Source of the DNA: Martensiomyces pterosporus
Taxonomy: Eukaryota; Kickxellomycota; Kickxellomycetes; Kickxellales; Kickxellaceae
DNA: 64,000 nucleotides
Direction of reading: 5' to 3'
NCBI GenBank assembly: GCA_025201845.1
Contig: MU603997.1
Coordinates: 1 to 64,000, forward strand
A model generated the notes under the pieces. That model was not told the origin of the DNA. It saw only the letters and a list, made by a program, of their open reading frames with translations, and did not search any database. Below, piece after piece: positions 1-9,556 of the stretch. How positions within the stretch are numbered: the stretch's first letter is position 1; every line of letters begins with the position of its first letter. Both the position numbers and the translations under genes were made by a program.

Positions 1-275
1 GACATGAAGGCAGCAAAGCGCCAGCGCAAAGGCCATGTGCATCCACAGCCTTGACAACGACCATCCGGAACGATTATCGTCGTTTCCAACCTGCACCAAC
101 TGCTTCCCATGTAGAAGCAGTGGGGTGCACAAGATGCTGGACATTTCCAGGTGAGTGTGAATGTCAGTGAACTTCACTTGTTGTCTGCTCTGTCTGCAGC
201 GAAACCAAAAGTGCTAATACGTTTGACTTTTTCGCCACCCATAGCAGCAGCAGAGCCAAGGAAATGGGCGCAAAG
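1..275. other. Left-edge flank, no supported gene
   Basis: No complete gene is visible. On the plus strand a short open stretch, rich in Lys, Arg and Gln, runs from the window edge to a TGA near base 54. It could be the tail of a plus-strand gene entering from the left, convergent with the J-protein gene, but it is too short to judge. A GTGAGT and a CTGCAG about 50 bases apart near 150-199 resemble splice sites, but no coding frame supports them. Confidence 0.3.
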
Positions 276-1001
276 CTATGGCCGCGTGTGGCCCTGCGTC
301 TCAGCATTGCTATCGTCGGCAACACGAATGACATGGGATCCAGCCCATGCGATGCCAAACACGGCGGCAAATACGATGCACAGCTCATAGAACTGGTAGA
401 ACGTGACCTGCGTCGGGGTGAAGCTGCTCTTTCCAGCAGCCTCACGCGCATATTGCCCAATGTCCTCGGCCTTCTTCTTGATGTCCTGATAGTGCTTGCG
501 CTCCCACTCCTCAAAGTTCGACTTGACGCGCTGCCCGTTGCGCGTATGCTGCGTGTACGTGCCTGATGGCCGTGTATACGACGAACCCGCCTGCGGGCTT
601 GAGCGTTTGGCTGAGGAGTACTCGCCACTGCTAGTGAATGCCGAGTTGTGGTACCGGTGCGGCGCGGATGATCTTCCAGAGTACCCGCCAGAGCGTATCT
701 GCAGTGTCCTATCGTACGCGCGGCGGCTTTGCTCGCTGCCCAGAACAGAGTAAGCCTCGTTGAGCTTGAGGAACTTTTGGTGTGCCTCGTCCGAGCCCTG
801 GTTCTTATCGGGGTGCCATTGCATGCTGCTCTTGTAGAACGCCGACTTTATCTCGCTTTGCGTGGCCGATGTTGGCACGCCGAGAATTGCGTAGTGGTTT
901 GCTCTATGCACGACACCCAGTCTGTGTGATGCATGAAAGGCACGCATGGCGGCGGCGCTGTGAGCCAGCGCTGGCGGGCTACGGCTTAGCAGCGAAAACA
1001 T
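276..1001 (-). CDS. Mitochondrial-type J-domain (DnaJ) protein with C-terminal membrane segment
   Basis: A 241-residue single-exon protein. The N-terminus is rich in Arg, His and Ser with almost no acidic residues, as in a mitochondrial presequence. A J domain follows at about residues 36-100 with the intact HPD tripeptide at 63-65, so it should stimulate an Hsp70 ATPase. A Ser/Tyr/Gly-rich linker leads to a charged helix (about 160-190) and one hydrophobic span at about 204-226, leaving a short polar tail. A J domain followed by one C-terminal membrane anchor resembles DNAJC30-type proteins, though I cannot assign orthology. The 256-base gap to the TRAIP-like gene upstream on the same strand serves as its promoter. 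The ATG at 1001 is chosen because it gives the presequence; Met19 is an alternative. J domain is certain by motif; location is inferred. Confidence 0.85.
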   Translation of the reverse strand: MFSLLSRSPPALAHSAAAMRAFHASHRLGVVHRANHYAILGVPTSATQSEIKSAFYKSSMQWHPDKNQGSDEAHQKFLKLNEAYSVLGSEQSRRAYDRTLQIRSGGYSGRSSAPHRYHNSAFTSSGEYSSAKRSSPQAGSSYTRPSGTYTQHTRNGQRVKSNFEEWERKHYQDIKKKAEDIGQYAREAAGKSSFTPTQVTFYQFYELCIVFAAVFGIAWAGSHVIRVADDSNAETQGHTRP

Positions 1002-1256
1002 TATCCTCCCCTCTATGCAAATTAGCGTCTAGATTTATACGAGCGCAGACAGTGTATCCGAACGGAGTGAAAAAGGCGTCGATATATTACACATGTGTTT
1101 ATTAACAAAAGCGGATAAAGGAAAGAGGGGTGCGGAGGCAAAAGCAGTCGTGCTTGATCCGTGCTCTCCATAAGCAGCAGGAGCGAGGGGTTTTGCTGCA
1201 ACCAACAAGGGGCCATTGGCGAGCGGCTATTGGCTGGCTTGTAGGCGCACGGAAGT

Positions 1257-2755
1257 TCACGGCTTTTTGGCTCCAAAGTTGATCTTGGCCTGGATGACGT
1301 TGCCGCTCCTGCTGTTGCTGAATCGGCGGCGAGATCCTCCCATGCCATCCGACACCGTCGCTGACGCGGGTTTTCTAACTGCCTTGGTTGCGCGCTCGTT
1401 TTTCTTTGCATCCCTCGCTGCCATGGTCGAGTAAGCTGGACCTAAGAAATCAATGTCCATGGAGAATGTAAAGTCTCCTGGCATGACCCCAGCCTTTGAT
1501 CTGGCAGAGACTGCAAAAGGGTTCTTGGTTTGACTGCTGCTGGCGCCGCTGGAACCGTTGCTGCCGCTTATTCTGGTTGGCAGGACCGTTGGCCTGGCAG
1601 CCGCTACTTTCGCAGCTGCTGTGCTGGAGGCATTGCTGGCTGTAGATCCGCCGGATTCAAACTCTGACAGTGGCACATCGAACGTAGGCATGAGCCTTGC
1701 GGCTGGCTTCGAGGTGCCGAGTTTGTTCCATGGATGTACGGGTGCGCGACCAATGGACACTGGGCCATCATCTCCCAGGTCCGTTTCCTGGTCCGAGCTT
1801 GACGCCAAATCAACCTTTGGAATCGTGCTGGCAGTAGAATCCATGGCACTCGGCCGCTGGGCTGAGCCAGCATCCTGCGACACTGCTGGTGCCCTTTCGA
1901 GTGCAGCCACCCGAGCGGCAAACTTCCTGTTTAACGATGCCAATGTGGCATTACGCGTCCGCTCCTTTCTGAGCGACCGCATGAGCTGCTCGCTTGCTGC
2001 GCGCACATCCCCCATTCCTTTGACAACCTGAATCTGCTCTTGGAGCTCGGCTTTGAGCTGAGCCGCCTGTGACTCGAGCAGCTCTATTTTGCTTTCCTTC
2101 TCCGCAACATCGCCCTCCAGCTTCATGACCCTCATCTTGCGTCGCGCCGCTGAATTCTTGGCCGCCGTGGCCTCCTCTTTAAGCTTTTGCGACCTGAGCG
2201 CCTCTTCAGTATGCTCCAGCTCCTTGAGCGAGTACTTTTCTTCCAGCGCTTTGCACCGCTCGCGCAAGCTCTTGCTCTCCGCTTGCGCTGCCTCGACGTT
2301 TGCACACAGTGTTTTGATGATCTACATACACGCGCTCCAGAAACAGGAAAGCAGATATCTTGAGATCAAAGGACATGTATCCAAGTGCAATAGTAGCACC
2401 AACAGCGGCTGCTCTGGTGGTTTACCTTGTTGCGGTGTTTGACTTGAAGGCTATCGCCTTCCTTTTGTGGATGGCTATTTCCTGCTGCTGCATCCTCCAC
2501 TTCGTCGGCTTCGAAGTAGAGAGCGATTGGATCGCCATTCTGTTTCGATCGGCAGGTAGGGCAAGTACTGCGGTTTGACTGCGCCAGCCAAGCGCCGATG
2601 CACCCTTGGTGGAACACATGGCCGCACTGCAGGACTGACGGCCGGTCCTGCCAGTCCCCGTTTGTACCAACAGCAGGGCCAGCACCACCACGTGCACCAG
2701 CCTTGAGTCTGTCAATGTGCTCAAAGAGCTTCTCGCAGCAAATAACGCACGACAT
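1257..2755 (-). CDS. TRAIP: TRAIP-like RING-H2 E3 ubiquitin ligase
   Basis: Two exons, complement(2426..2755) and complement(1257..2321), joined across a 104-base GTAAAC...TAG intron with the frame kept; 464 residues, close to animal TRAIP. Exon 1 carries an N-terminal RING-H2: Cys3, Cys6, Cys44, His46, His49, Cys52, Cys65, Cys68, with a long Gly-rich loop between the first two cysteine pairs. Exon 2 opens with about 130 residues of heptad-rich coiled coil, then a Ser/Ala-rich disordered region and a basic C-terminus ending in a Q-A-K-I-N-F element. TRAIP family ligases ubiquitinate the stalled replisome (CMG) and bind PCNA through a C-terminal PIP box; the tail here sits where that box should be but is one residue short. 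RING plus coiled coil is seen; the family call rests on order, length and the tail. Confidence 0.78.
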
Positions 2756-3004
2756 TGGTGCGCGCTGTTGTATACAGATAGCGATGCAAAGACAGCACAA
2801 TGAAGCAAAAACAGGTAAATGAATAGCGTAGACACAGGAAACTCGATGCGCAGCCCGGATATCCGGAGATGACACTGCATTCAGTCACACCATCCAGCTT
2901 GTGGGTAATTAGCATCAAAAACCATGCGGATGGATATATTCTATTTTGATGATCGCAAGCAATGTCCGCTAAGAAACAGGAGTATATGAGCTTCGCTCTT
3001 TGCC

Positions 3005-4600
3005 TTACTCGGGTTTCCGAGCCCATTGGCATGTAGGCAGGTTGTAGCTCTTGATCATCCAGTATGGCCGCTTGATTCCCCTCCAAGTTTCTTCGTCCAT
3101 CACAACATCGCTCGAGACCTGCGAGTACTCAGTGCTAACCCCGAGTTTGAGCAGATCAGCGCGAGCAATGTGGCAGTAGACGTCGTGGAAGAGCTTGTGG
3201 TCGCCGCCAAGCCCGTTGAAGAAGCTGTAGACTCCATCGGGCTGGCGCAGAATCGGCCTCAGGCCACTGGCATCGTCGCTTTTGAAAATGGCCTTGTGGA
3301 AGTCGTCCAGGTCCTTGTAGAATTCGCCAAATGTGTCAAAGAAGATGCTGTCATATGGCCCCAATGCGCGGATCTCGTCCAGCTTGTCCTGCCATCTGCC
3401 AAACAGAATATGCACGTTGGGCTTCTTGTCCCAGCCCTCGTCCTTCATGTGTTTGTAGACATCCGGGTGGGCCTCGACAATGACGTGCTTTCCGGGGCCA
3501 AGCTCCTGAAGCGCCGTGTCAATGATGCCCATTCCAAAGCCTACAAAGCGCAAAGCAGAGAGGTGGCAGAAAGAGGTGTGCAAGGTGGCTTTTGAGCCCA
3601 ACATTCGAATGCAGCAAGTCACACACGAAACTCAGAGTTTGCACCCCATGTTTTCTTGTTCCTGCAGTTGCAACCTCGGTTTTCGGCCCTAGTGGTCGCT
3701 TATATTCGCTTGATTTCTCTCGCTGGCGAAACTTACCGACATTGAGAACGACGCTGTCGGGCCTGGAGCATATTGTCTTGGCGTGGAGCTCCATGAGTGG
3801 TGCTTCCCAGCTCATCATGACGCCGTTCTTCTCGGCATCAACAAGCCGATCGCCACTGTATTCAACCGGCTGCGACAAGTAGTCCTCGTTGGCAGCCTTG
3901 CCATCGGATGGCTCGTCGCTGCTGAACAGCCGCAGTACCATTTCGGCGCGAATGCCAGCCTGCACAAGCGCTTCGTAGACAGCATCATGGCCGCCATTTT
4001 CAGCATAGTCGCCTGCAGTATAGCTGCCGCTGTCAAGCGAGTTCCATGGAATACCTGATTCTAGCACGAATCTACACACAGCAAGGTGCTCCACGCAAAT
4101 ATGAGGCATGTAGGTAAGAGGGGTGAGCTGTGAGGGATTGCCACCGCGCAGAAGGTAATTACCATATTGCTGTTCTATTTTTAGAACGCTGACATGAGCA
4201 AAAAACGAGGGTTTGTGCATGGGCTCTTTGTGGTCACCAAGCCATCTCTGGACATCTAGGCCACAGCAACGCACACAACGCAGCCATACTCGCCGGTACA
4301 AGCCAGCGATTGGCACAGGCGCGCAGTGTGCATGTGCGTATAAGATTTCTTGAATCCAGCCCAACACAAGACAGGCCAGATGACTTACTTCACCGTGTCG
4401 ACATCGCCACTGGCAGCTGCAAAGTGGAGCGCAGTGCGCCCGGTTTCATCAGTGACAAATATTTCGGCGCCTTCGTCGACCAACTCCTTTGCACGCTGGC
4501 TGTTCCCCTCGTAGCAAGCAGCAAGAAGCAGCGCCTCCTTTGACGCGCCTCCTTTGTCCTCCTCCTGCTGCTGCTGCTGATCCTTAGAAGTCTCGGACAT
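3005..4600 (-). CDS. RMT2: Protein arginine N5 (delta)-methyltransferase RMT2
   Basis: Three exons: complement(4389..4600), complement(3737..4071), complement(3005..3540). All introns are GT-AG and the phases close exactly, giving 360 residues. Exon 1 starts with a Gln-rich stretch and an ankyrin-like repeat (GRTALHFAAASGDVDTV) that continues across the first intron. Exons 2-3 hold the SAM-binding methyltransferase fold: motif I reads VLNVGFGMGIID, assembled across the second intron, followed by an acidic strand end (VEAHP) and the YDSIFFDTFGE segment. Yeast Rmt2 methylates the delta nitrogen of an arginine in ribosomal protein Rpl12 and has the same ankyrin-plus-methyltransferase plan at about 410 residues. 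The first intron, at 317 bases, is the longest of the gene. Function is by strong family resemblance. Confidence 0.9.
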
Positions 4601-6068
4601 TTTCTGGAGCCTGGGCCAAAACGACAGAAGGAAAAAGGCAAACGCTGGTGAAAATTTTTGGGTTGAATGGCAGCCAGTTTGAAAATAATGACGCTAATCC
4701 AAATACTCCAAATCGATGCACAAAGCGGTTTTGGGAAAAGCGGTGTGTGTTGACCGGCTCCGCAAATAGATCCTGAGCCATGCCTAAAATTAGCCTGATG
4801 CATGCTGCTGGAGCCACCAGTGAAGCAGGCAGACGCGTGGCCCTGAGGTCAGTGCCTCAGGGCTGGCAGGGGCGGAAAAACGATGCATCTGCAAAGGATG
4901 TGGGCGACCTTGAGGGTCCCCGCCGACGTTATTCCGCAACTCTGTGCCAGTAAAAACACCGACAGGAGGCAGGGGAATCCACAAAAAGAAGCGGCAGCGT
5001 GTGCGCGAGATGAGATAACCGTAAGCAATCTGCTCAACTACGCACTCCCGCTCCCCCTTCTCCATACCCTAAGCGCTCACAGCTACCGCCACGAGTCAGC
5101 TTGAAAAGTGTTGCTACCTGTACCACTGGCTAGACAAGCGGGCTAGTCGCTGGCCCAGCAGGCCACAGTAGTGATTACAAATTGACACCAGCAAGGTAGC
5201 GCTTACAACGTAGCCCAACTGGCGATAACCTGCTGCTGTGCAACAGCACCTTGGATGACCCATCCCATGCACAAATTGCAAGCGAAGAAATAAGCCGAGC
5301 CATGTCACATCGATTATGCAGTGCCCAGGTCTGGTGCCTGGCACGATTTGTGTAAGCATCAGCTTCCTGCCAAGCAGGTGGCCTGCAGGTGTGATTGCCT
5401 GTGTTTACTGTTGTCATTATTTTCTGGTTTTCTAGACCTGTCATTCGTAGGTGCACGCCAAGGTGCCAATGCCCAAGGTGCTGAAACTGCAGAGGCGCTG
5501 CGCTTCCAAGAGGAGTGGAAATCAAGGTCCGCTTTAGCCATACGGCAGGGCTGGGCAATACTGGGCACCCCGCGCTGGTCGCTCTTGCATAGGACATTGC
5601 TGCTGCATCAACTGATCTGTCTGTGAGCAAAGCGAGGCAGGCAGCCCGAGCCACAGGCGAGCTGTATCGCTCCTCTGTCCTATCATATCCATCCCCCACC
5701 GGCTGCGGCCCTAGAGCTTACTGGAATATCTGCAGCCTAGCAAGCAGTGCTTGCGTTGAGCCCGGTGGCGTATTGCAGCGTGCATCTGTGGCCGTACGGC
5801 ATACTTGCTCTCTCTCTCTCTCTGGCTATGCCCGAAGTACCACTCTTGCGCTTGTGTGCCAAGAATCTCAAAATCTATATAATCTCTATCTGATCCCCTC
5901 TCCTCTCGCTCCGCCCAACTTTTTGCCCTAGCGCAAAGATTCCTCCTCGCCCACTCCACTCTGACTTTTTTTTACATCCTTTGCTTTTGCTTGCCTCTGA
6001 GCCTTCTTTTGACTGGCACCTTGCAACGATCGTGCATTCCATAACACCGAGTTTTGACACGAAGCAGA
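4601..6068. other. Intergenic: RMT2 promoter and promoter/leader of the small Cys/His gene
   Basis: No supported gene in about 1.5 kb between two divergent genes. Open frames here have no recognisable features. The plus-strand part from about 5800 has a (CT)n run (5808-5823), a TATATAA box (5876-5882) and a pyrimidine-rich leader. A plausible branch/pyrimidine/TTCTAG acceptor lies near 5430-5441 on the plus strand, so an unrecognised leader exon is possible. I found no tRNA-like B-box here. Confidence 0.5.
5876..5882 (+). promoter_or_regulatory. TATA box for the small Cys/His gene
   Basis: TATATAA followed within 40 bases by a CT-rich initiator region (CCCCTCTCCTCTCG). It lies about 190 bases upstream of the ATG at 6069, and the sequence between is pyrimidine-rich with no earlier long frame. 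The arrangement suits a strongly transcribed short mRNA. Confidence 0.55.
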
Positions 6069-6287
6069 ATGGCCATGCTCCACAAGCACCACGACGCTGG
6101 AACCAATGCATGCTGCCACAAGCAGCACCGCGGCTCAGCAGCAGCTGGCAAGACGCCGCAGTTCGCGTGCAGCCAGAACTACTACCACATCTGCCAGGAA
6201 TGTGGCTTCTACACAACCCACGTATCCGACAAGAACCTCCATATTGTATATACCGGTCACAACAGCTGGATAGAGACCTGGGTGTAA
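6069..6287 (+). CDS. Small Cys/His-rich protein with one C2H2-like finger, unknown function
   Basis: A 72-residue protein I do not recognise. The N-terminal third is rich in His and Cys (His5, His7, His8, Cys15, Cys16, His17, His20), Cys34 follows, and the C-terminal half has C42-x2-C45-x12-H58-x5-H64, which meets the spacing of a C2H2 zinc finger. An aromatic tail (NSWIETWV) ends the protein. The ATG at 6069 is preferred to the upstream one at 6054 because its A of CAGAATGG context follows the leader directly. A TATA box and CT-rich leader upstream, and a pyrimidine-rich 3' flank, support transcription. It could be a metal-binding or nucleic-acid-binding peptide, or the last exon of something longer; no partner is suggested by the neighbours. 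Confidence 0.5.
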   Translation: MAMLHKHHDAGTNACCHKQHRGSAAAGKTPQFACSQNYYHICQECGFYTTHVSDKNLHIVYTGHNSWIETWV

Positions 6288-7285
6288 TAGCTCCTCGCTG
6301 CCTCATCGCCCAAAACGCACCTGTATAGACAACACGTCTCTTTCCCTAGTCAATTCCCCTCCATCCTTCTTCCTTGGCCAACCCGACGTTGCACATGTTC
6401 TTCTCTTCTCTCTCGCCCCTGTGCTTTTGCCACTCGATACTGTTTTTTGCTTCACCCTGTCTGCGTTTGCAATATGCCCTCCTCTTCGCACCGCGCAAAC
6501 TCGGGCGGCTGAATCTCCAATTTGTCATCCAGCCAGCAGATATCGCTCTTCTGGCTAGCCATCTGACAAATCCGACGCATCGCTGCAGTGGGCGCTGTGC
6601 CTAGCTCACCAAGATCACGGAAGACGCTCTAATTTACATTGCAGATCGAATAACGGATAACCGAGGGAGTTTATTAGCGTAAGACAGAGCAAAACATGTT
6701 TCTGGAGGGATTCGCACAGCATTCGGGGAGTAAGCGCTTTGGTACCGGCGGAAGGACTCCATCTCGCGTGGCGGCATCGCAGTAAGGAAAAATGCTTTCT
6801 CGCAAGTAATACGGAATTCATCCACGTTTGCAAATTGCGCGTATACGAAGGCGGACCTTGCTCGGCAGGACACCCGAAACGCAGCATGCGTCAGCACCCC
6901 TCTCTATAATTAGCATTAACTTCACATTCTCATACATGTCTATTACATGTGTGCCACAGCACACATGCATTAATTTCTATATCCTTTTATTTGGTATATT
7001 AAGACTAAGCTGATCCGACGATTCTAATACGCTTCAGGCAACGCTGCTCACACAATGGAGGTGTCTAGTGCTCGGGCCAAGCGCCGCTCCACAAAGCACC
7101 ATCAGCTGGATCTTGCCCAAAAGATATCCGCAACGCCAGTCTATAAAGGGCAATTGTGACGACCAAGTGGCACCGCCAGACAACCATGAGCACCTTGCCG
7201 GAGAGCTGCTAGATCCAGACCACCAAAGCCATCCTCATCGCCGCATTGCCGCCTGAAAAGAGACACGTCAGATCCGGAGGGGTGC
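6288..7285. other. Intergenic, convergent 3' flanks
   Basis: About 1 kb between the small Cys/His gene (+) and COX9 (-). It begins with a pyrimidine-rich stretch (6330-6420) and becomes AT-rich around 6900-7000. I see no gene, RNA or repeat. A minus-strand frame of 87 codons at 6634-6897 has no features that would support it. Confidence 0.5.
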
Positions 7286-7468
7286 TTACTTCTCCGAAGC
7301 GCGGCCGTTCTTAGCGTAGTAGTTGTCGATGCGCTGGAGGTGCTTGTCAAAGTAGTGCCAGTAGACGGTGGCCACAGCGAGTCCGCCGCCAAGACCGATA
7401 GCGAGGTCGCGGGTAACGCGTCTCTTGAACAGACCAACGATAGGCTTCAGGGGAGTGGCAGAGGGCAT
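7286..7468 (-). CDS. COX9: Cytochrome c oxidase subunit VIIa (COX9 type)
   Basis: A 60-residue protein with the layout of yeast Cox9 (59 residues): short N-terminus, a basic KRRV motif at about 15-18, one membrane helix (about 21-40) with Gly-rich start and VYWHYF end, then a charged intermembrane-side tail with YYAK. It is a small structural subunit of respiratory complex IV in the inner mitochondrial membrane. The coding part has no intron; a leader intron is proposed separately. It is divergent from MON1, sharing a 580-base upstream region with a CACGTG element. Confidence 0.85.
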   Translation of the reverse strand: MPSATPLKPIVGLFKRRVTRDLAIGLGGGLAVATVYWHYFDKHLQRIDNYYAKNGRASEK

Positions 7469-7476
7469 TTTCTTTC

Positions 7477-7662
7477 CTACAAATTGGAAAACGCAATCGA
7501 TGCAGAGCAGGACGAATTAGTGCATAGCCACGAATCCAGGTTTGCTGTCCTTCATTCCCGAATTTAACGTCCCGAGGTCTGTCGCTGCGTCCTGATCAAG
7601 CGCGGTGCAAATCCTGGCTCCTGAATCTAAACCGTCGTGCAGCTACAGAAATCAACACTTAC
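7477..7662 (-). other. Putative 5' leader intron of COX9
   Basis: On the minus strand GTAAGT (complement of 7657-7662) and a TTTGTAG acceptor (complement of 7477-7479) bracket 186 bases ending 8 bases before the COX9 ATG. This would be a leader intron. It is inferred from splice-site sequence only. The remainder of 7469-8048 is the divergent COX9/MON1 promoter region. Confidence 0.45.
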
Positions 7663-7905
7663 AGATTTGGATTTCGACACCTAAAAAAATAGAAACAAGG
7701 AGAGTCAAACGAGTGTTCGCAACAAGTTGAAATGAGAAGGAAAAAGAAAGGCGTTTGAAGGCAGCAGCGCCAGAATCCTCCAAATCCACAAATTCAAGGT
7801 CGCTGGCAGGGCTGGCCAGCCGTCCTCAGCCCACCGCGGGCCGATGGGGCACGCTTTATCGTGCTGATAAGTATAGCTAATCCCTTGATAAGTGCGCATC
7901 ACCGA

Positions 7906-7913
7906 TCACGTGA
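7906..7913. promoter_or_regulatory. CACGTG E-box palindrome between COX9 and MON1
   Basis: TCACGTGA, a perfect palindrome with a CACGTG core, lies 142 bases upstream of the MON1 ATG and upstream of COX9. Basic helix-loop-helix factors such as Cbf1 bind this core in yeasts. A second CACGTG sits at a similar distance upstream of OCT1. Function is inferred. Confidence 0.35.
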
Positions 7914-8048
7914 AGCGGGCGGCTGAGCACGTCACCAGGAAAGAAACGCGGCAGCAGGCGGCCAAGAGGCACACCGCATCTAAAAGCACCCTTTGGCTCC
8001 TCCGCCCTTTCTGCGGTTTACTTTTCCACCTGATGAGCAGATGGCACG

Positions 8049-9380
8049 ATGGCCACCACAAGCGAATTCGGCCAACCAGGCGGCTCTGCACATGAGCCGG
8101 ACACAGCAGCAAACGGTGTGCTTGACGAGGACCTTGGCGCAGACAAGCTAGAGGACTTTACCTCGCCCGAGTGGCGAGAGCACAGCAGACACTTTCTCGT
8201 GCTGAGCAGCGCTGGAAAGCCCATTTACAGCCGGTACGGCGACGAATCACAGCTATCGCCCTTGATGAGTGCAATCCAGGCAATCATCTCGACTTTCACC
8301 GACATGAGCGACCCAGTGCGGTCGGTGACCATGGGCGGCCACACAATAGTATTCTACACGAACGGCCCGCTCTACCTGATGGCTGTGTCGGATAGCGGCG
8401 ACCCGGCAGAGCTGCTGCGTGGCGAGCTGCAGTATCTGCATGGCCAGATCGTGCATATACTGACGTCGGCACAGCTGACAAAGATATTCGAGCAGCGCAG
8501 CAACTTTGACCTGCGGCAGCTGCTTGGCGGCACAGAGGGGATAATAGACCAGCTGGTCGATAGGATGGACGTGGATTTTAGCTTTGCGCTGGGATCGCTC
8601 GATACCCTGTGGATGCGGTACAAGCTAAGGGAGAGAATTGGGAAGGCTCTGCTGGCCGCTCGGCCCAAGGGTCTGCTGTATGCAATGGTGGTCTCGGATA
8701 TGAAGCTGGTGACGCTTGTGCGGCCAAGAAAACATAGCCTGCATCCGTCGGATCTGCTCTTGCTGTTCAATATGGCGACTTCAAAGACGTTCCTCACGGG
8801 CGAGCATTGGATGCCCGTATGTTTCCCGCGGTTCAACGACCAAGGGTTCTTGCACGTCTACTTGAACTACATCACGCCCACCACGGCGCTCATCCTGGTG
8901 TCGGCCGACCGCGATAGCTTCTTCTCCATGACCGAGTGCCGTGCGCGTATTGTCGACGACCTATCAGCAGATGACACGCTTCAGCGGCTGGATGACGCTG
9001 CTGCTCAGCGGGCACTGCGTCCGCATGAACTGGGTGCCAGGGGACTGCTGCAGCTGTATTACAAAAGCAAAACGCGTGTGCAGCACTTTGGCACGCGGTT
9101 TGCCGATGGCGTTACGGAGGACCAAAAGCGAAGGACCATCAATGCGTATAAGCGCCTAAGGCTGTATATGACCGGCGGCGGCACGCATCCCTTGCGCATC
9201 GTGTACTGTCGGTGCGGTACGGGCACTGTATTGGCATGGCAGTCGAGTGGGTTTGAGCTGTATGCGTCGGTTGTGGCTGCTATGGACGTGAAGAGCATGA
9301 TCCGCCTGGTGAACTCTGTCCTGGAGTGGATCAGGCATGAGGAGGACCATCTGTTTGTGATAAACTCTCCGAGCTACTAA
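8049..9380 (+). CDS. MON1: MON1, subunit of the Mon1-Ccz1 Rab7 exchange factor
   Basis: A 443-residue single-exon protein. After an acidic N-terminus it has the first longin-type block (EHSRHFLVLSSAGKPIYSRYGDE, about 44-66), the conserved TIVFYTNGPLYLMAVS strand region, and further longin folds ending with IRLVNSVLEWIRHEEDHLFV near the C-terminus. Mon1 with Ccz1 activates the Rab7 homologue Ypt7 on late endosomes, vacuoles and autophagosomes. It is shorter than yeast Mon1 (644) because the disordered N-terminal extension is short. The ATG at 8049 is the first in frame after the leader. Nothing looks broken. Confidence 0.92.
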   Translation: MATTSEFGQPGGSAHEPDTAANGVLDEDLGADKLEDFTSPEWREHSRHFLVLSSAGKPIYSRYGDESQLSPLMSAIQAIISTFTDMSDPVRSVTMGGHTIVFYTNGPLYLMAVSDSGDPAELLRGELQYLHGQIVHILTSAQLTKIFEQRSNFDLRQLLGGTEGIIDQLVDRMDVDFSFALGSLDTLWMRYKLRERIGKALLAARPKGLLYAMVVSDMKLVTLVRPRKHSLHPSDLLLLFNMATSKTFLTGEHWMPVCFPRFNDQGFLHVYLNYITPTTALILVSADRDSFFSMTECRARIVDDLSADDTLQRLDDAAAQRALRPHELGARGLLQLYYKSKTRVQHFGTRFADGVTEDQKRRTINAYKRLRLYMTGGGTHPLRIVYCRCGTGTVLAWQSSGFELYASVVAAMDVKSMIRLVNSVLEWIRHEEDHLFVINSPSY

Positions 9381-9556
9381 AGCGGGTAATCAGCTGCTCA
9401 TAAATGCATGTACAGTCCAAACACACCTTGCGGCTGCTGCAGTACTGCTGGAACAAGGCAGTGGCAGAAAATTAGCGGATAGTGATGGCATGTGTATTTG
9501 TGGCTAAACGTGACAGCGGGAAAGTGAACGCTTCTCCATTGCTGGAAAGAGGGGCT

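Noticed and set aside
5175..5699. 174-codon minus-strand frame
   Set aside because: No domain, signal or compositional support; sits in a promoter region of the plus-strand gene at 6069.
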